From positions 4,025,001-4,089,000 of the forward strand of contig NZ_CP089980.1 in NCBI RefSeq assembly GCF_021389955.1: a stretch of DNA of 64,000 nt, in the 5' to 3' direction. The notes beneath the pieces are model-generated. The model was given only the letters and a program-made list of their open reading frames with translations. It was not told where the DNA came from and did no database searches. This DNA is from Fulvivirga maritima. GTDB taxonomy: Bacteria > Bacteroidota > Bacteroidia > Cytophagales > Cyclobacteriaceae. Within the stretch, counting starts at the first letter, position 1. Each line of letters opens with the position of its first letter. Shown piece by piece: positions 34,654-43,745 of the stretch. A program made the position numbers and the translations under genes.

Positions 34654-37020
34654 TTAATCCGATTTAATAAAATTAGCTGATTCTGTGTTCTCAAATGAGA
34701 TAAGCCTTAGTGTGTAGCTGCCAGGCTTTAATTCTTGTATGTTAATAGGTAATGCGCTGGTGGCTTCTGTTATTTCATAGGAGTATGATTTCACTTCTTT
34801 TCCTAGTATATTATATATTTCAACTTCAATTTGCTGGGGTTGAAGATCTTGAACGTTAAGGTTAATGGCTTGTCCACTTGCTGGATTGGGGTAGAGCATA
34901 ATAGTATGGTCTATCACTTCATTAGGAGCCGTGTTAAAGAAGTTTTCGTCAAAGATTTTATCTGATGCAGCTGTCCTTGCATTGGTAAGCCTTTGCTGAG
35001 CGTTAAATACTTCTTGCGGGCAGGTAATGATTCCATCCAGATCAAAACCGTCTGCAGCGCCATTAAATTGTGTAGGGTCTGATGAGTCGGTTATTCTTAT
35101 GTATTCAGCGTAAGGCATGCCATTGTCTATTGCAGGCTGAATATCTAAAAACGAGGTGCGACAATAAGAGTTAGGTAAGCTATACCAGGTTTCTCCATCA
35201 GCAGAGAGCTTCACGTAGGCCTCTTCAGGATAGTTAAGCTCGCCATCTTCAATACATTGTTGATCGGCACGGCCAAAGCTGGTTTCAACTAAAATCATGT
35301 CAGGGTCGGAAGTGCCATCTCCATACACTCTTTCTGCCAGCTTTAATGTAATAGAACCACCAAATCCGAGGGCTACAAAATTGTACTCATTGTTCTCTTG
35401 GGGTTGGTTTAATGCCAGCTCTGGATTGCTACGGTTAGGGCGTACTGGTGTTGAGTTGTTCTTGTATCCTTGATTGAACTCTACCACCTCACTGGCAAAG
35501 CAGGTATTGGGAGTATTCGAATTGATGTTATAATTCCATAAAATAGTTCGATCTTCCACCTTAGTGTAGAAGAGGAAATAATCATTTATAAAAGTGAAAG
35601 CGGTATGATTAGTACTTGCTTTTGGGGTATTTAATATCACCATAGGATTAGTGCCGGCTACAGTGCCATCAGTATAATATAAGGTGGTAGATTCATTTTC
35701 ATAAGCAAGGAAATAAATTCTGTTATTGTATTCCAAAATACCTCTGGCAGAACAGTCTTCTTTGATAGGGTAAGTGCCTGCTTCGGTGCCATCACTAACC
35801 CAAATGCTGCTTTCAAAACCTTCTCCGGAAGTGAAATATACCTGGTCATTTAGTAAGGTAAGTCCTTCTTTTGGTGCAAAGTCATTCATATTTACGTTTA
35901 CATTTTCAGCTAGTATTACTGAAGTATTTGTACTAGGGTCATATCCAATTAATTGATGGCTAGGCTGTGATATATAAGTCAAGGTGCCATTAGGAAGAAA
36001 TTTGTAAAATCCTTCTAAAGGAGGATTGTTGTTGATCAGGGTTGTGCCTGCACTGGTTCCGTCAGTTTTCCAGAATTGGGTGTCAGAAGAGATGTAGTTT
36101 TTTGAACCATCATAACTTACTGTAGGAAGGAAAAAATAAGCCGTTTCAAAGCCAGGTGAGTTGAAAAACGAGCGTGAATTTTCGAAGCCATTTTGATCAG
36201 TGCAGCTAAAGCTTTTGATTAAGGTTTTATTATCCTCAGTGTTGTCTGAAACCCACAGCTGTGTTTCGCATTCGGAGTCAGACTCGGCTGATGTTAAAGT
36301 TAGAATTTGGTTACTGCCAAGTTTGGTGATGCTCCTAATGGGATGATCAAAATCGGCCACTTTTGTAAATGAAGACAAATCAGAGCTATAAAGAGATTTT
36401 AAGTCGGGAGAAGGATAGAATATGCTGTACTGATCATAATAAGGTATGTTAGGGCTTCCTCCAGTGGCAGAGGATATAGCGAAGGGGTGTCGGCCTTGAA
36501 TAGCATAAAAGCGTAGGACCGCATCGTTATGTAGCCCACGATAGGCTATCCACTCAGTCGGTGGAGTGAACGGCAGATCTGAGTCTCTCCGTACAGTGAA
36601 CGTCAGGTCTCTCACTTCGAAACTACCCAAATTATAGAGTTCGCTACTGTAAGGATAGAGGTCCCAATAATCATAAAGCCCTGTATTATCATCGAAAGCA
36701 AAAAATAGCACATCTGGCAACTCAAATTCTGTATAATATACATTGGAAATAGAGTTAGCGCCATTATTTTCTACTATTGTCCAAGTGAATGAGCCATTAG
36801 ATTGTACTACTGATGTGGTATTACTTGTTGACTTAATAAAGTGTTGCAAACCATAGGCATCGTAGTAAGCGAAAGACTGATGATTATACTCAGTAGGGTA
36901 CTCATCGTTCATGATTTCATTAATTTGCGATTTTCCAATGGTTGGAAGTAGCAAAAAGAGAAGCAATACGCCTATGTTAAAGTTGGAACATAGGAAGGTT
37001 TTAGGTAATGATTTTTTCAT
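34654..37020 (-). CDS. Large secreted protein with T9SS type A sorting domain
   Basis: 788 residues from the ATG at 37020, which gives a good signal peptide (core IGVLLLFLLLPTIGKSQ). An in-frame Met nine codons upstream is less likely. The body has repeated short units with LWVSDNTEDN, FWKTDGTSAGT, IWVSDGTEAGT and YYTDGTVAGT, i.e. a repeated W/Y-x-x-DGT-x-AGT pattern typical of ELWxTDGTxxGT-type beta-propeller repeats. The last 75 residues (MLYPNPASGQ, ILGKEV, ELKPGSYTLRL) form a type IX secretion sorting domain, which is cleaved while the protein is attached to the cell surface. Function of the propeller is unknown. Confidence 0.88.
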   Translation of the reverse strand: MKKSLPKTFLCSNFNIGVLLLFLLLPTIGKSQINEIMNDEYPTEYNHQSFAYYDAYGLQHFIKSTSNTTSVVQSNGSFTWTIVENNGANSISNVYYTEFELPDVLFFAFDDNTGLYDYWDLYPYSSELYNLGSFEVRDLTFTVRRDSDLPFTPPTEWIAYRGLHNDAVLRFYAIQGRHPFAISSATGGSPNIPYYDQYSIFYPSPDLKSLYSSDLSSFTKVADFDHPIRSITKLGSNQILTLTSAESDSECETQLWVSDNTEDNKTLIKSFSCTDQNGFENSRSFFNSPGFETAYFFLPTVSYDGSKNYISSDTQFWKTDGTSAGTTLINNNPPLEGFYKFLPNGTLTYISQPSHQLIGYDPSTNTSVILAENVNVNMNDFAPKEGLTLLNDQVYFTSGEGFESSIWVSDGTEAGTYPIKEDCSARGILEYNNRIYFLAYENESTTLYYTDGTVAGTNPMVILNTPKASTNHTAFTFINDYFLFYTKVEDRTILWNYNINSNTPNTCFASEVVEFNQGYKNNSTPVRPNRSNPELALNQPQENNEYNFVALGFGGSITLKLAERVYGDGTSDPDMILVETSFGRADQQCIEDGELNYPEEAYVKLSADGETWYSLPNSYCRTSFLDIQPAIDNGMPYAEYIRITDSSDPTQFNGAADGFDLDGIITCPQEVFNAQQRLTNARTAASDKIFDENFFNTAPNEVIDHTIMLYPNPASGQAINLNVQDLQPQQIEVEIYNILGKEVKSYSYEITEATSALPINIQELKPGSYTLRLISFENTESANFIKSD

Positions 37021-37230
37021 AAATATGGATTTGTTAATTGTATACAAATAACATGATTCTGATTTGTGATGTTTTAGATTTACTATTATAAATTGTATAA
37101 TATTAATATAATAATGGAAAAATAATATTAATAGTTTGAAAATTTATTATTGATTAAATCGTAATTGAAGCGATCTAACGAAAGTGGGTAGATTTTGGCA
37201 CCCTTTTAAGCTTCCCTTTGTTGAGGATAT

Positions 37231-38448
37231 ATGAACCCTAACTACCTGATCTTTCATTTATTTTTGATTTCAATTCATGCTTTTGCTCAGAAAGAGAATA
37301 AAGATTATCATGATGTTTTTGAGCAAGGAGTGAATTACTGGCAAGCGAGACATTATGATAAGGCTGCTGATGCTATGAGTGAAGTGATATCACTGAAGCC
37401 AAGTTATTACGAGGCGTATCTTTATAGAGCAGCTTCCAAAGTGCAATTGCAAAATTTGTCAGCTGCTTTTTTAGATTATTCCATTTATACAACTGCCTTT
37501 CCTGAAGATGCAGAGGCTTTGTTTTCTTATAGTGTGGTTGCCTATGAGCTAGAACGTTTTCAAGAGGCTAAAAAGGGCTTCATGAAATTATTATTAATGC
37601 CTAAAGGAGCTACCACCACTGTGTTTTTTAGAAAGCCAGCTGGTGGTGGAGGAGTTGATAAGGTGTTTACCGCCCAAAGTTCTAATCAGGCCTATCTATT
37701 GAATTATATGGGGCTTGCAGAGCATGGGTTAGAGCATTATCAACTGGCTATTGATTATTATGATTCTGCCCTTTCTTCAACTGACGACGCTGATATTTTG
37801 ATGAATAGAGCGCTTAGCTATCAGGCTTTAGGTAATATTGATAAGGCCATTGAAGATATGGAGTTGGTGCTGGTTCTGGAGCCCAATCATGCTTTAGCTA
37901 AGTATAATCTGGCTTTATTATATGAGCAATCGGGTGATAATGATAAAACAGAAGCCTATTTTTCTGAATCGATTCAAGATAACCCTGCTTCTCCTTATGG
38001 TTATAGGCAAAGAGGGTTTAAGCGGTTGGAGTCAGGGCAGTATAAAACGGCTATTGATGATTTTTCTGATGCCATCCGTTTGGCACCAAAAGATGCTGAC
38101 ACCTGGCTCAATCGTGGTGTTGCTTATGAAAAGGATGGCCAATTGAATAATGCTTTTAATGATTATACTAAAGTGGTAGAACTGTCTCCAGACTATGCTA
38201 AAGCATACTTGAATAGGGGCAATGTTTCTATTCGTTTAGAAGAATATAAGAACGCTCTTGATGATTATAATGTCGCCATTATTTATGATCGTGAATATGG
38301 TCTGGCTTATTACCAAAGAGGTATTGCTCACTATCGGTTAGGTGATAATATGGCTGCTTGTAATGACTTGAGTAAGGCTGTGGAATTAGGGGTAGATCCT
38401 GCAGCAAAAGTGAGGAAGAAAGTCTGTTCTTCTTCTGTCTCTCATTAA
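37231..38448 (+). CDS. Secreted TPR-repeat protein
   Basis: 405 residues. The signal peptide is MNPNYLIFHLFLISIHAFAQ. After that come about nine tetratricopeptide repeats with the usual A-x-x-x-Y and G-x-x-Y pattern (for example NRGVAYEKDGQLNNAFNDY and NRGNVSIRLEEYKNALDDY). TPR arrays act as protein-protein interaction scaffolds. Here it would work in the periplasm. It stands alone next to the T9SS cargo gene but is divergent from it, so a link is not shown. Confidence 0.88.
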   Translation: MNPNYLIFHLFLISIHAFAQKENKDYHDVFEQGVNYWQARHYDKAADAMSEVISLKPSYYEAYLYRAASKVQLQNLSAAFLDYSIYTTAFPEDAEALFSYSVVAYELERFQEAKKGFMKLLLMPKGATTTVFFRKPAGGGGVDKVFTAQSSNQAYLLNYMGLAEHGLEHYQLAIDYYDSALSSTDDADILMNRALSYQALGNIDKAIEDMELVLVLEPNHALAKYNLALLYEQSGDNDKTEAYFSESIQDNPASPYGYRQRGFKRLESGQYKTAIDDFSDAIRLAPKDADTWLNRGVAYEKDGQLNNAFNDYTKVVELSPDYAKAYLNRGNVSIRLEEYKNALDDYNVAIIYDREYGLAYYQRGIAHYRLGDNMAACNDLSKAVELGVDPAAKVRKKVCSSSVSH

Positions 38449-38539
38449 GAAGGGTGCTTAGAGTTGGTCGCTGGTACAATCTGTTAACTTGCTACACTTA
38501 TTTAATCTATTAGTTTTATTTATAAAGTTGATTGTGATG

Positions 38540-38569
38540 TTGTATTTATTTAAAAAATAAATAGCTTTG
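38540..38569 (+). promoter_or_regulatory. Promoter of oxyR (Bacteroidetes -33/-7 type)
   Basis: TTG at 38540-38542, then 19 bases, then TAGCTTTG at 38562-38569. Both elements and the spacing fit the TTG-N19-TAnnTTTG consensus. The leader would be about 65 bases. Confidence 0.75.
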
Positions 38570-38640
38570 AAGTCAATTAAGTGTTACGAATAAAGAGGGC
38601 TGGCTTTATATGGAATGCCTCTGCCTTTAAATCCTAATAA

Positions 38641-39573
38641 ATGACTTTACAACAATTACAATATATAGTTGCTCTTGATACACACAGGCATTTTGTAAAA
38701 GCCGCAGATAGCTGCTTTGTTGCCCAGCCTACACTTACTCTCCAGGTGAAGAAGCTAGAGGAAGAGATAGGAATGAGTATTTTTGATCGGTCCACTCAAC
38801 CCATTACGCCGACCTTAATGGGAGAACGATTCATTATTAAAGCCAGGCAAATTTTAAGAGAAGTTGCAGGACTTAAAGAGATGGTGAATCAGGAGCTTAA
38901 CGACGTAAAAGGAAGCTTTAAAATTGGAATAATTCCTACTGTAGCCCCTTATTTGTTGCCTCTTTTTCTAAAAAACTTCAGCGATGATCACCCGGATATT
39001 TATCTGGAAATAAAGGAGATACAGAGCGAAGAGATAATCGCGGGTATCCAAAATAATACTTTAGATATTGGTATAATGGCTACACCATTGGCCGAAAGCC
39101 ATGTGCGTGAGATACCTTTGTTTTATGAACCTTTTTTGGTTTATGCGCACCGAGATCATGCTTTATTGAAAAAGGAGGCCGCTGATCCTACCAATATAGA
39201 AAGAAAGGGCCTTTGGCTGTTAGATAAAGGTCATTGTTTTAGAAATCAGGTACTTAACATATGCGATGAAGAACGACATAATCAATCTGATGCGAGAATT
39301 TCTTTCGAGAGTGGTTCTATTGAAACCTTGAAGAATATGATTCAAAGCCATAGCGGCTATACGCTTATTCCTGAATTAGCCGTGCATTCCACACATGATG
39401 CTGATTTTGTAAAACGATTCAAAGAACCTCAACCAGCCAGAGAAGTGAGTTTGGTGGTGCATAACAGCTTTACTAAAGAATTGCTTTTGTCAAAACTTAG
39501 AAAGTACATTTTAAAAGGAGTGCCAGATAGCTTTAAGAAGAATGAACGCTTTATCACGGTTAAGTGGAGATAG
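38641..39573 (+). CDS. oxyR: OxyR-type LysR-family hydrogen peroxide sensor
   Basis: 310-residue LysR-type regulator. The N-terminal winged helix-turn-helix (about 1-60) includes FVKAADSCFVAQPTLTLQVK. The effector domain holds DKGHCFRNQVLNIC, giving Cys199 and Cys208 at exactly the positions of the redox pair in E. coli OxyR. Peroxide forms a disulfide between them and activates the protein. A canonical promoter lies about 75-100 bases upstream. The downstream genes (ohrR, ohr) form the organic-peroxide arm of the same block. Confidence 0.95.
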   Translation: MTLQQLQYIVALDTHRHFVKAADSCFVAQPTLTLQVKKLEEEIGMSIFDRSTQPITPTLMGERFIIKARQILREVAGLKEMVNQELNDVKGSFKIGIIPTVAPYLLPLFLKNFSDDHPDIYLEIKEIQSEEIIAGIQNNTLDIGIMATPLAESHVREIPLFYEPFLVYAHRDHALLKKEAADPTNIERKGLWLLDKGHCFRNQVLNICDEERHNQSDARISFESGSIETLKNMIQSHSGYTLIPELAVHSTHDADFVKRFKEPQPAREVSLVVHNSFTKELLLSKLRKYILKGVPDSFKKNERFITVKWR

Positions 39574-39662
39574 CAATGCAATCAATTCTTTATTTCTATC
39601 ATTAATTAATTCATAAAAATTAAAATTTTCATGTAACCTAATTAATTATTGTGCGTTATTAA

Positions 39663-39689
39663 ATTGTGTACAATATAATTGCTTACAAT
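39663..39689 (+). promoter_or_regulatory. Tandem palindromes, candidate OhrR operator
   Basis: ATTGTGTACAAT (39663-39674) and ATTGCTTACAAT (39678-39689) repeat with a 15-base period. Each has ATTG/CAAT arms, resembling the TACAATT/AATTGTA half-sites known for OhrR operators. The second copy overlaps the ATG at 39688. Confidence 0.6.
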
Positions 39690-40116
39690 GAATAAGTTCC
39701 TTTTAGAAAATCAGCTTTGCTTTAAGATGCATGCTATTTCCAGAATGCTTACGTCGCATTACCGGCCCTTGCTAGAGAAGTTGGAGTTAACCTACCCGCA
39801 ATACTTGGTGATGTTGGTGCTTTGGGAAGAAGAGGCCTTATCAGTAAAAGAGCTGGGAGAACAGCTGTTTTTAGATAGTGGTACACTTACGCCACTTCTG
39901 AAGAGGATGGAGAAGAAGGGTATTTTGATAAGAAAGCGGAGTGAGGAAGATGAAAGGAGCTTGATAGTTAGGTTGACAGAGGCCGGTAAGCAAATGAAAG
40001 TGGATGCAGAATGCATTCCTGATGAGATAGTAAAGGCTTTGGATATGAATATGGAAGAATATGGTTTCCTTAAAACAAAGCTTAATGAGATGTTAAATAA
40101 ATTGAATCAAAAATAA
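39688..40116 (+). CDS. ohrR: OhrR-like MarR-family organic hydroperoxide sensor
   Basis: 142 residues from the ATG at 39688; a TTG three codons upstream also lies in frame. The MarR fold has its winged helix in VKELGEQLFLDSGTLTPLLKRMEKKGIL and DERSLIVRLTEAG. Cys11 (LENQLCFKMHA) matches the single reactive cysteine near the N-terminus of OhrR, which is oxidised by organic peroxides and releases DNA. The target, ohr, follows 12 bases downstream. The tandem palindrome over the start codon suggests autorepression. Confidence 0.92.
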   Translation: MNKFLLENQLCFKMHAISRMLTSHYRPLLEKLELTYPQYLVMLVLWEEEALSVKELGEQLFLDSGTLTPLLKRMEKKGILIRKRSEEDERSLIVRLTEAGKQMKVDAECIPDEIVKALDMNMEEYGFLKTKLNEMLNKLNQK

Positions 40117-40128
40117 ATATTTTAAATT

Positions 40129-40548
40129 ATGGAAGCGATATACACAGCGCAAGCTACCGTTACAGGCGGAAGAAATGGACACGTTAAATCATCAAACGGG
40201 GTTTTAGATGCCGATATAAAAATGCCTAAAGAACTGGGCGGACCTGCAGAAGAGAATTTAAATCCTGAAATTTTATTTGCAGCAGGATATGCGGCTTGTT
40301 TTGATAGCGCCTTGAACTTAGTAATAAAAAATGCTAAGGTTAAAACAGGAGAAACAAGTGTAACTGCAGATGTGAGCTTAGGTAAAATTGGTGAAGGCTT
40401 TGGTTTGGGAGTGAAGTTGGAAATAAATATTCCAGAGGTAGATCAGGCTACAGCTGAAGAACTAGCCCAGAAAGCACATGAGGTTTGCCCTTATTCTAAT
40501 GCTACCAGAAATAATATTGAGGTAGAGTTAGAAGTTACTACAAAATAA
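40129..40548 (+). CDS. ohr: Organic hydroperoxide resistance protein (Ohr/OsmC family)
   Basis: 139-residue thiol peroxidase that reduces organic and fatty-acid hydroperoxides, using lipoylated proteins as reductant in studied species. The redox cysteines are Cys57 (GYAACFDSAL) and Cys120 (AHEVCPYSNATR). The conserved Arg residue of the Ohr active site is probably Arg15 (TGGRNGHVKSSNG). It lies 12 bases after ohrR and is likely in one operon with it. Confidence 0.95.
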   Translation: MEAIYTAQATVTGGRNGHVKSSNGVLDADIKMPKELGGPAEENLNPEILFAAGYAACFDSALNLVIKNAKVKTGETSVTADVSLGKIGEGFGLGVKLEINIPEVDQATAEELAQKAHEVCPYSNATRNNIEVELEVTTK

Positions 40549-40552
40549 TTAT

Positions 40553-40576
40553 TATCTTTGTTCTATGTTTAAACAT
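40553..40576 (+). promoter_or_regulatory. -7 element and 12-bp palindrome upstream of the nitroreductase
   Basis: TATCTTTG (40553-40560) fits TAnnTTTG. ATGTTTAAACAT (40565-40576), a perfect palindrome, follows at the expected transcription start and could be an operator. No TTG is seen at -33. Confidence 0.4.
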
Positions 40577-40598
40577 TGAATATTAAAAACACAGTGCA

Positions 40599-41220
40599 AT
40601 GAGCCTAATAGATGATTTACAGTGGAGATATGCCACTAAGAAAATGGACGGAAGTGCCGTAGCTGAAGATAAAGTAGATTTTAGAGGCAATACGTATGGC
40701 ACCAACTTCTATGGGAGTGCAGCCATTTCAGGTTTTGGTTATAACTGACCCAGAACTGAAGAAGCAGATACTTCCTGTAGCTTACAATCAACAACAAATG
40801 GTAGATTGCTCGCACCTTTTAGTGTTTGCCGCATGGGACAATGTAACTGAAGCCAGAGTAAAGGCTTTTATAGATCTTAACATTGAAGTGAGAAATGTTA
40901 CAGCAGAGAAATTAGCTCCTTTGAGTGCTAATATGGAAAAATACATTAATGATACTGCTGAGAATAACTTTCAGTGGGCGGCTCGTCAGACGTATCTGGC
41001 TTTCGGAGTAGGTTTAGTAGCTGCGGCACAAGCCCGTGTAGATGCTACTCCTATGGAAGGATTTAATCCGGAGGCGCTTGATGAACTATTGGGACTTAAA
41101 GAATTAGGGCTACGAAGTGTTACTTTAATGCCATTAGGAAAGAGAGAAGAGGAGAAAGATTGGTTGGTAGCATTACCTAAGGTACGTAAGTCTAAAGAAG
41201 ATCTATTTATAAGAAAGTAA
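40599..41220 (+). pseudogene. NAD(P)H-dependent nitroreductase, frameshifted after codon 28
   Basis: FMN-dependent nitroreductase (NfsB-like). The real start is ATG at 40599, giving MSLIDDLQWRYATKKMDG and so on to VDF. The frame then fails: the continuing family sequence EAIRMAPTSMGVQPFQVLVI is read from 40684 in another frame, where an ATG at 40696 could begin a shortened protein. One base remains where the family normally has two codons (an I-L pair before EA), so five bases, or another number not divisible by three, are missing. The shortened protein would lack the FMN-binding N-terminal part, so it is probably inactive. A sequencing error is an equal possibility. A terminator follows. Confidence 0.88.
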
Positions 41221-41241
41221 AAGTTGGCTTAGTTTAAAACT

Positions 41242-41277
41242 AAAGGCTGTATTCAAACTTTGGATACAGCTTTTTTT
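41242..41277 (+). terminator. Terminator of the nitroreductase gene
   Basis: GCTGTAT pairs with ATACAGC, with AAAG/TTTT extension outside, followed by a run of seven T. Confidence 0.9.
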
Positions 41278-41342
41278 CATTATAGGTATCTTTCATCTAT
41301 AATCATACGTACTCATATTTAGAGTTTAAACGACGAATTTAA

Positions 41343-42368
41343 ATGGAGAGAAGAGAAGATATTAAATACTCAGTTCTGGAGCTGGCACCTGTTCTTGCAG
41401 GAGGCACTCCCAGAGATTCTTTTGATAATAGTGTGACTTTAGCGAGGCATGTAGAAAAATTGGGCTATAACCGATTTTGGCTGGCTGAGCATCATAATAT
41501 GATAAGCATAGCCAGTGCGGCTACAGTGGTACTTATTGGTCATATTGCAGGGGCTACTGAGTCTATTCGTGTGGGGTCTGGTGGTATTATGTTACCTAAC
41601 CATTCACCACTGATTGTTTCGGAGCAGTTTGGTACCCTGGCTCAGTTATACCCGGGCCGTATTGACCTGGGACTTGGCAGGGCACCTGGTACAGATCAGG
41701 CTACTGCACATGCCATTAGGCCAGATAGAATACAGGCCGTACACCAGTTTCCTAGAGAAATAGAGCAGATTCAGGACTATTTTTCCCCTGAAAATGCTCA
41801 GGCTGGCGTTAGAGCTACCATGGCAGAAGGTGTAGATGTGCCTATATATGTTTTAGGTTCTAGTACTGACAGTGCTTATCTGGCGGCCGAAAAAGGATTG
41901 CCATATGTGTTTGCCAGTCATTTTGCACCTACTCACTTGTTTGAAGCTTTGAATATATATTACAATAATTTTAAGCCTTCAGAATATTTGAGTGAGCCTT
42001 ATACTGTAGCAGGGGTAAATATTGTGGCTGCTGCTACTGATGAAGAAGCTGATAGACTTTCAACTTCTATGATAAGGATGATGCTTGGCGTTTTGACCAA
42101 TAAAATGGATTATCTACAACCGCCAATCGATATGACTCCTGAAATTAGGGAGCTGGTAGAAAATCCTGCATTCCAAAGGATGATGAAATATGCTTTTGTA
42201 GGATCTAAGGATACTGTAAAGGAGAAAACAGCTCAATTTTTGAAAGAGACAGGCGTAAATGAACTCATTGTCACTTCTAATATTTATGATATTAAAGATA
42301 GGCTAAAGTCATTTACCATATTCTCGCAAGTGATGCAAGAATTGAATATGGCAGAGCAAAATGCCTGA
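41343..42368 (+). CDS. LLM-class flavin-dependent oxidoreductase
   Basis: 341-residue bacterial luciferase-like monooxygenase with a TIM-barrel fold, using FMNH2. [41 protein letters not shown] and [12 protein letters not shown] are conserved in the YhbW-like branch. No partner flavin reductase lies beside it, but a broken nitroreductase gene precedes it. The substrate is unknown. The short GTTTAAAC palindrome occurs just before its start and also in the nitroreductase leader. Confidence 0.9.
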   Translation: MERREDIKYSVLELAPVLAGGTPRDSFDNSVTLARHVEKLGYNRFWLAEHHNMISIASAATVVLIGHIAGATESIRVGSGGIMLPNHSPLIVSEQFGTLAQLYPGRIDLGLGRAPGTDQATAHAIRPDRIQAVHQFPREIEQIQDYFSPENAQAGVRATMAEGVDVPIYVLGSSTDSAYLAAEKGLPYVFASHFAPTHLFEALNIYYNNFKPSEYLSEPYTVAGVNIVAAATDEEADRLSTSMIRMMLGVLTNKMDYLQPPIDMTPEIRELVENPAFQRMMKYAFVGSKDTVKEKTAQFLKETGVNELIVTSNIYDIKDRLKSFTIFSQVMQELNMAEQNA

Positions 42369-42393
42369 TAAAGTCTAAAGAATAATAGAAATT

Positions 42394-42430
42394 AAAGCCG
42401 TGTCAATAATTAAATTGATACGGCTTTTTT
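42394..42430 (+). terminator. Terminator of the LLM oxidoreductase gene
   Basis: AAAGCCGTGTCAA pairs with TTGATACGGCTTT (one G-T pair) around an eight-base loop, and a T run follows. Confidence 0.9.
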
Positions 42431-42614
42431 GTTTGAATTCTTACCGAATATTTCAATAAATAGTAAGGATTATTGCCAGAATTGGAGATGCAAAACCTTT
42501 ATAACTGTATTTTTTACGCTTATGTAATTCTAACTGATTTATGGGTGGATATATCTTAGTTTTAGTGGCTAAACAGGTGGTGTTAAGGCTTGTTTACACA
42601 TTAAAACTAAAAGC

Positions 42615-43724
42615 ATGGACAGAAGAAATTTTATAACCAGATCATTATTAGCGGATTCAGGCGTTTTGGCGGCCAGAAATATGGCGCAGGCTTAGAAGGT
42701 GGAGGCTTCACCGGCTTTACTAGATAAAATAAAGAATTATACACCCAAGGGAGAAATAGGAATGGGAGGAGTGGCTGCCGGAGGCGCTTTTCAGCAGCAT
42801 TCTGAAATAGAGGTGATGCAGGCCTATGAAGCTTCGTGGGCTGCTGGAGTGAGGTATTATGATACATCTCCTTGGTACGGTATTACTAAAAGTGAGCGTA
42901 GATTAGGCGTTTTTCTTGATGGTAAGGATCGAGATTCATATACACTTTCAAGCAAAATAGGTAGGATAGTTATTCCTGATCCTAAATCTACTATTGAAGG
43001 TAAGCAGCGGGTTTGGCCAGGTACTCATCATTATAAATTTCATTATGACTATAGTGCAGAAGGAGTAAGGAGAAGTATAGAAGATAGCCTGAAGCGCATG
43101 GGGCAATCTCATTTTGACATAGTATACATTCATGATCTATCTCCTGATAATGGTGACTTAGGTGCTGACTGGGAAAAGTATTTTAAAACAGCAGCTAAAG
43201 GAGCTATGCCTGAACTCACCAAAATGAGGGAAGAAGGTATAATCAAAGCCTGGGGACTTGGGGTCAATACTATTGAACCTTTGATGAAAACGCTGGAAGT
43301 GGCTGATCCTGATGTTTTTCTAAGTGCATGCCAATATTCATTAATCAAGCATGAGGAATCTCTTAACAGGTTGTTCCCGGCAGTGGCCAAGCGGAATATT
43401 CCGGTAGTGGTAGGCGGGCCGCTAAATGTTGGCTTCCTGGCAGGAAAAGATAGGTATGATTATGGTCCTGATATTCCAGAAGAAGCCCTTAAGAAAAGAG
43501 AAAAGTTATATGAAGTGTGTCACAAATTTGATGTAGATCTCCGAACTGCTGCTCTGCAATTTTCATCTGCACCTAAAGAGGTTTCTACCATATTGGTGGG
43601 TTCACACACAGCAAAACAGGCGTTTGAAAATGTAGCTTCTTTGTATGAAGATATTCCTGTTGAGTTTTGGGAAGAGCTGAGAGTGAAAGGCCTTATTGCC
43701 GAAGCGGCACCGCTACCAGCATAA
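42615..43724 (+). pseudogene. Tat-exported aldo/keto reductase, interrupted by an in-frame TAG
   Basis: The frame opens at ATG 42615 with MDRRNFITRSLLADSG and MAQA, a twin-arginine-type signal (RRNFI). A TAG codon at 42693-42695 then stops it. The same frame continues directly as KVEASPALLDKIKNYTPKG and then a complete aldo/keto reductase of 341 residues, with YDTSPWYGITKSERRLG (Tyr active-site region), LSSKIGR (Lys) and YIHDLSPD. An internal GTG at 42699 could start a cytoplasmic form without the signal. A CAG to TAG change (Gln) would explain the stop. Expected role: reduction or oxidation of sugars or aldehydes in the periplasm, related to D-threo-aldose dehydrogenase-like enzymes. Sequencing error, nonsense mutation or translational restart all remain possible. 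Confidence 0.85.
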
Positions 43725-43745
43725 AGCTTCAAAGAATTTACTTTA

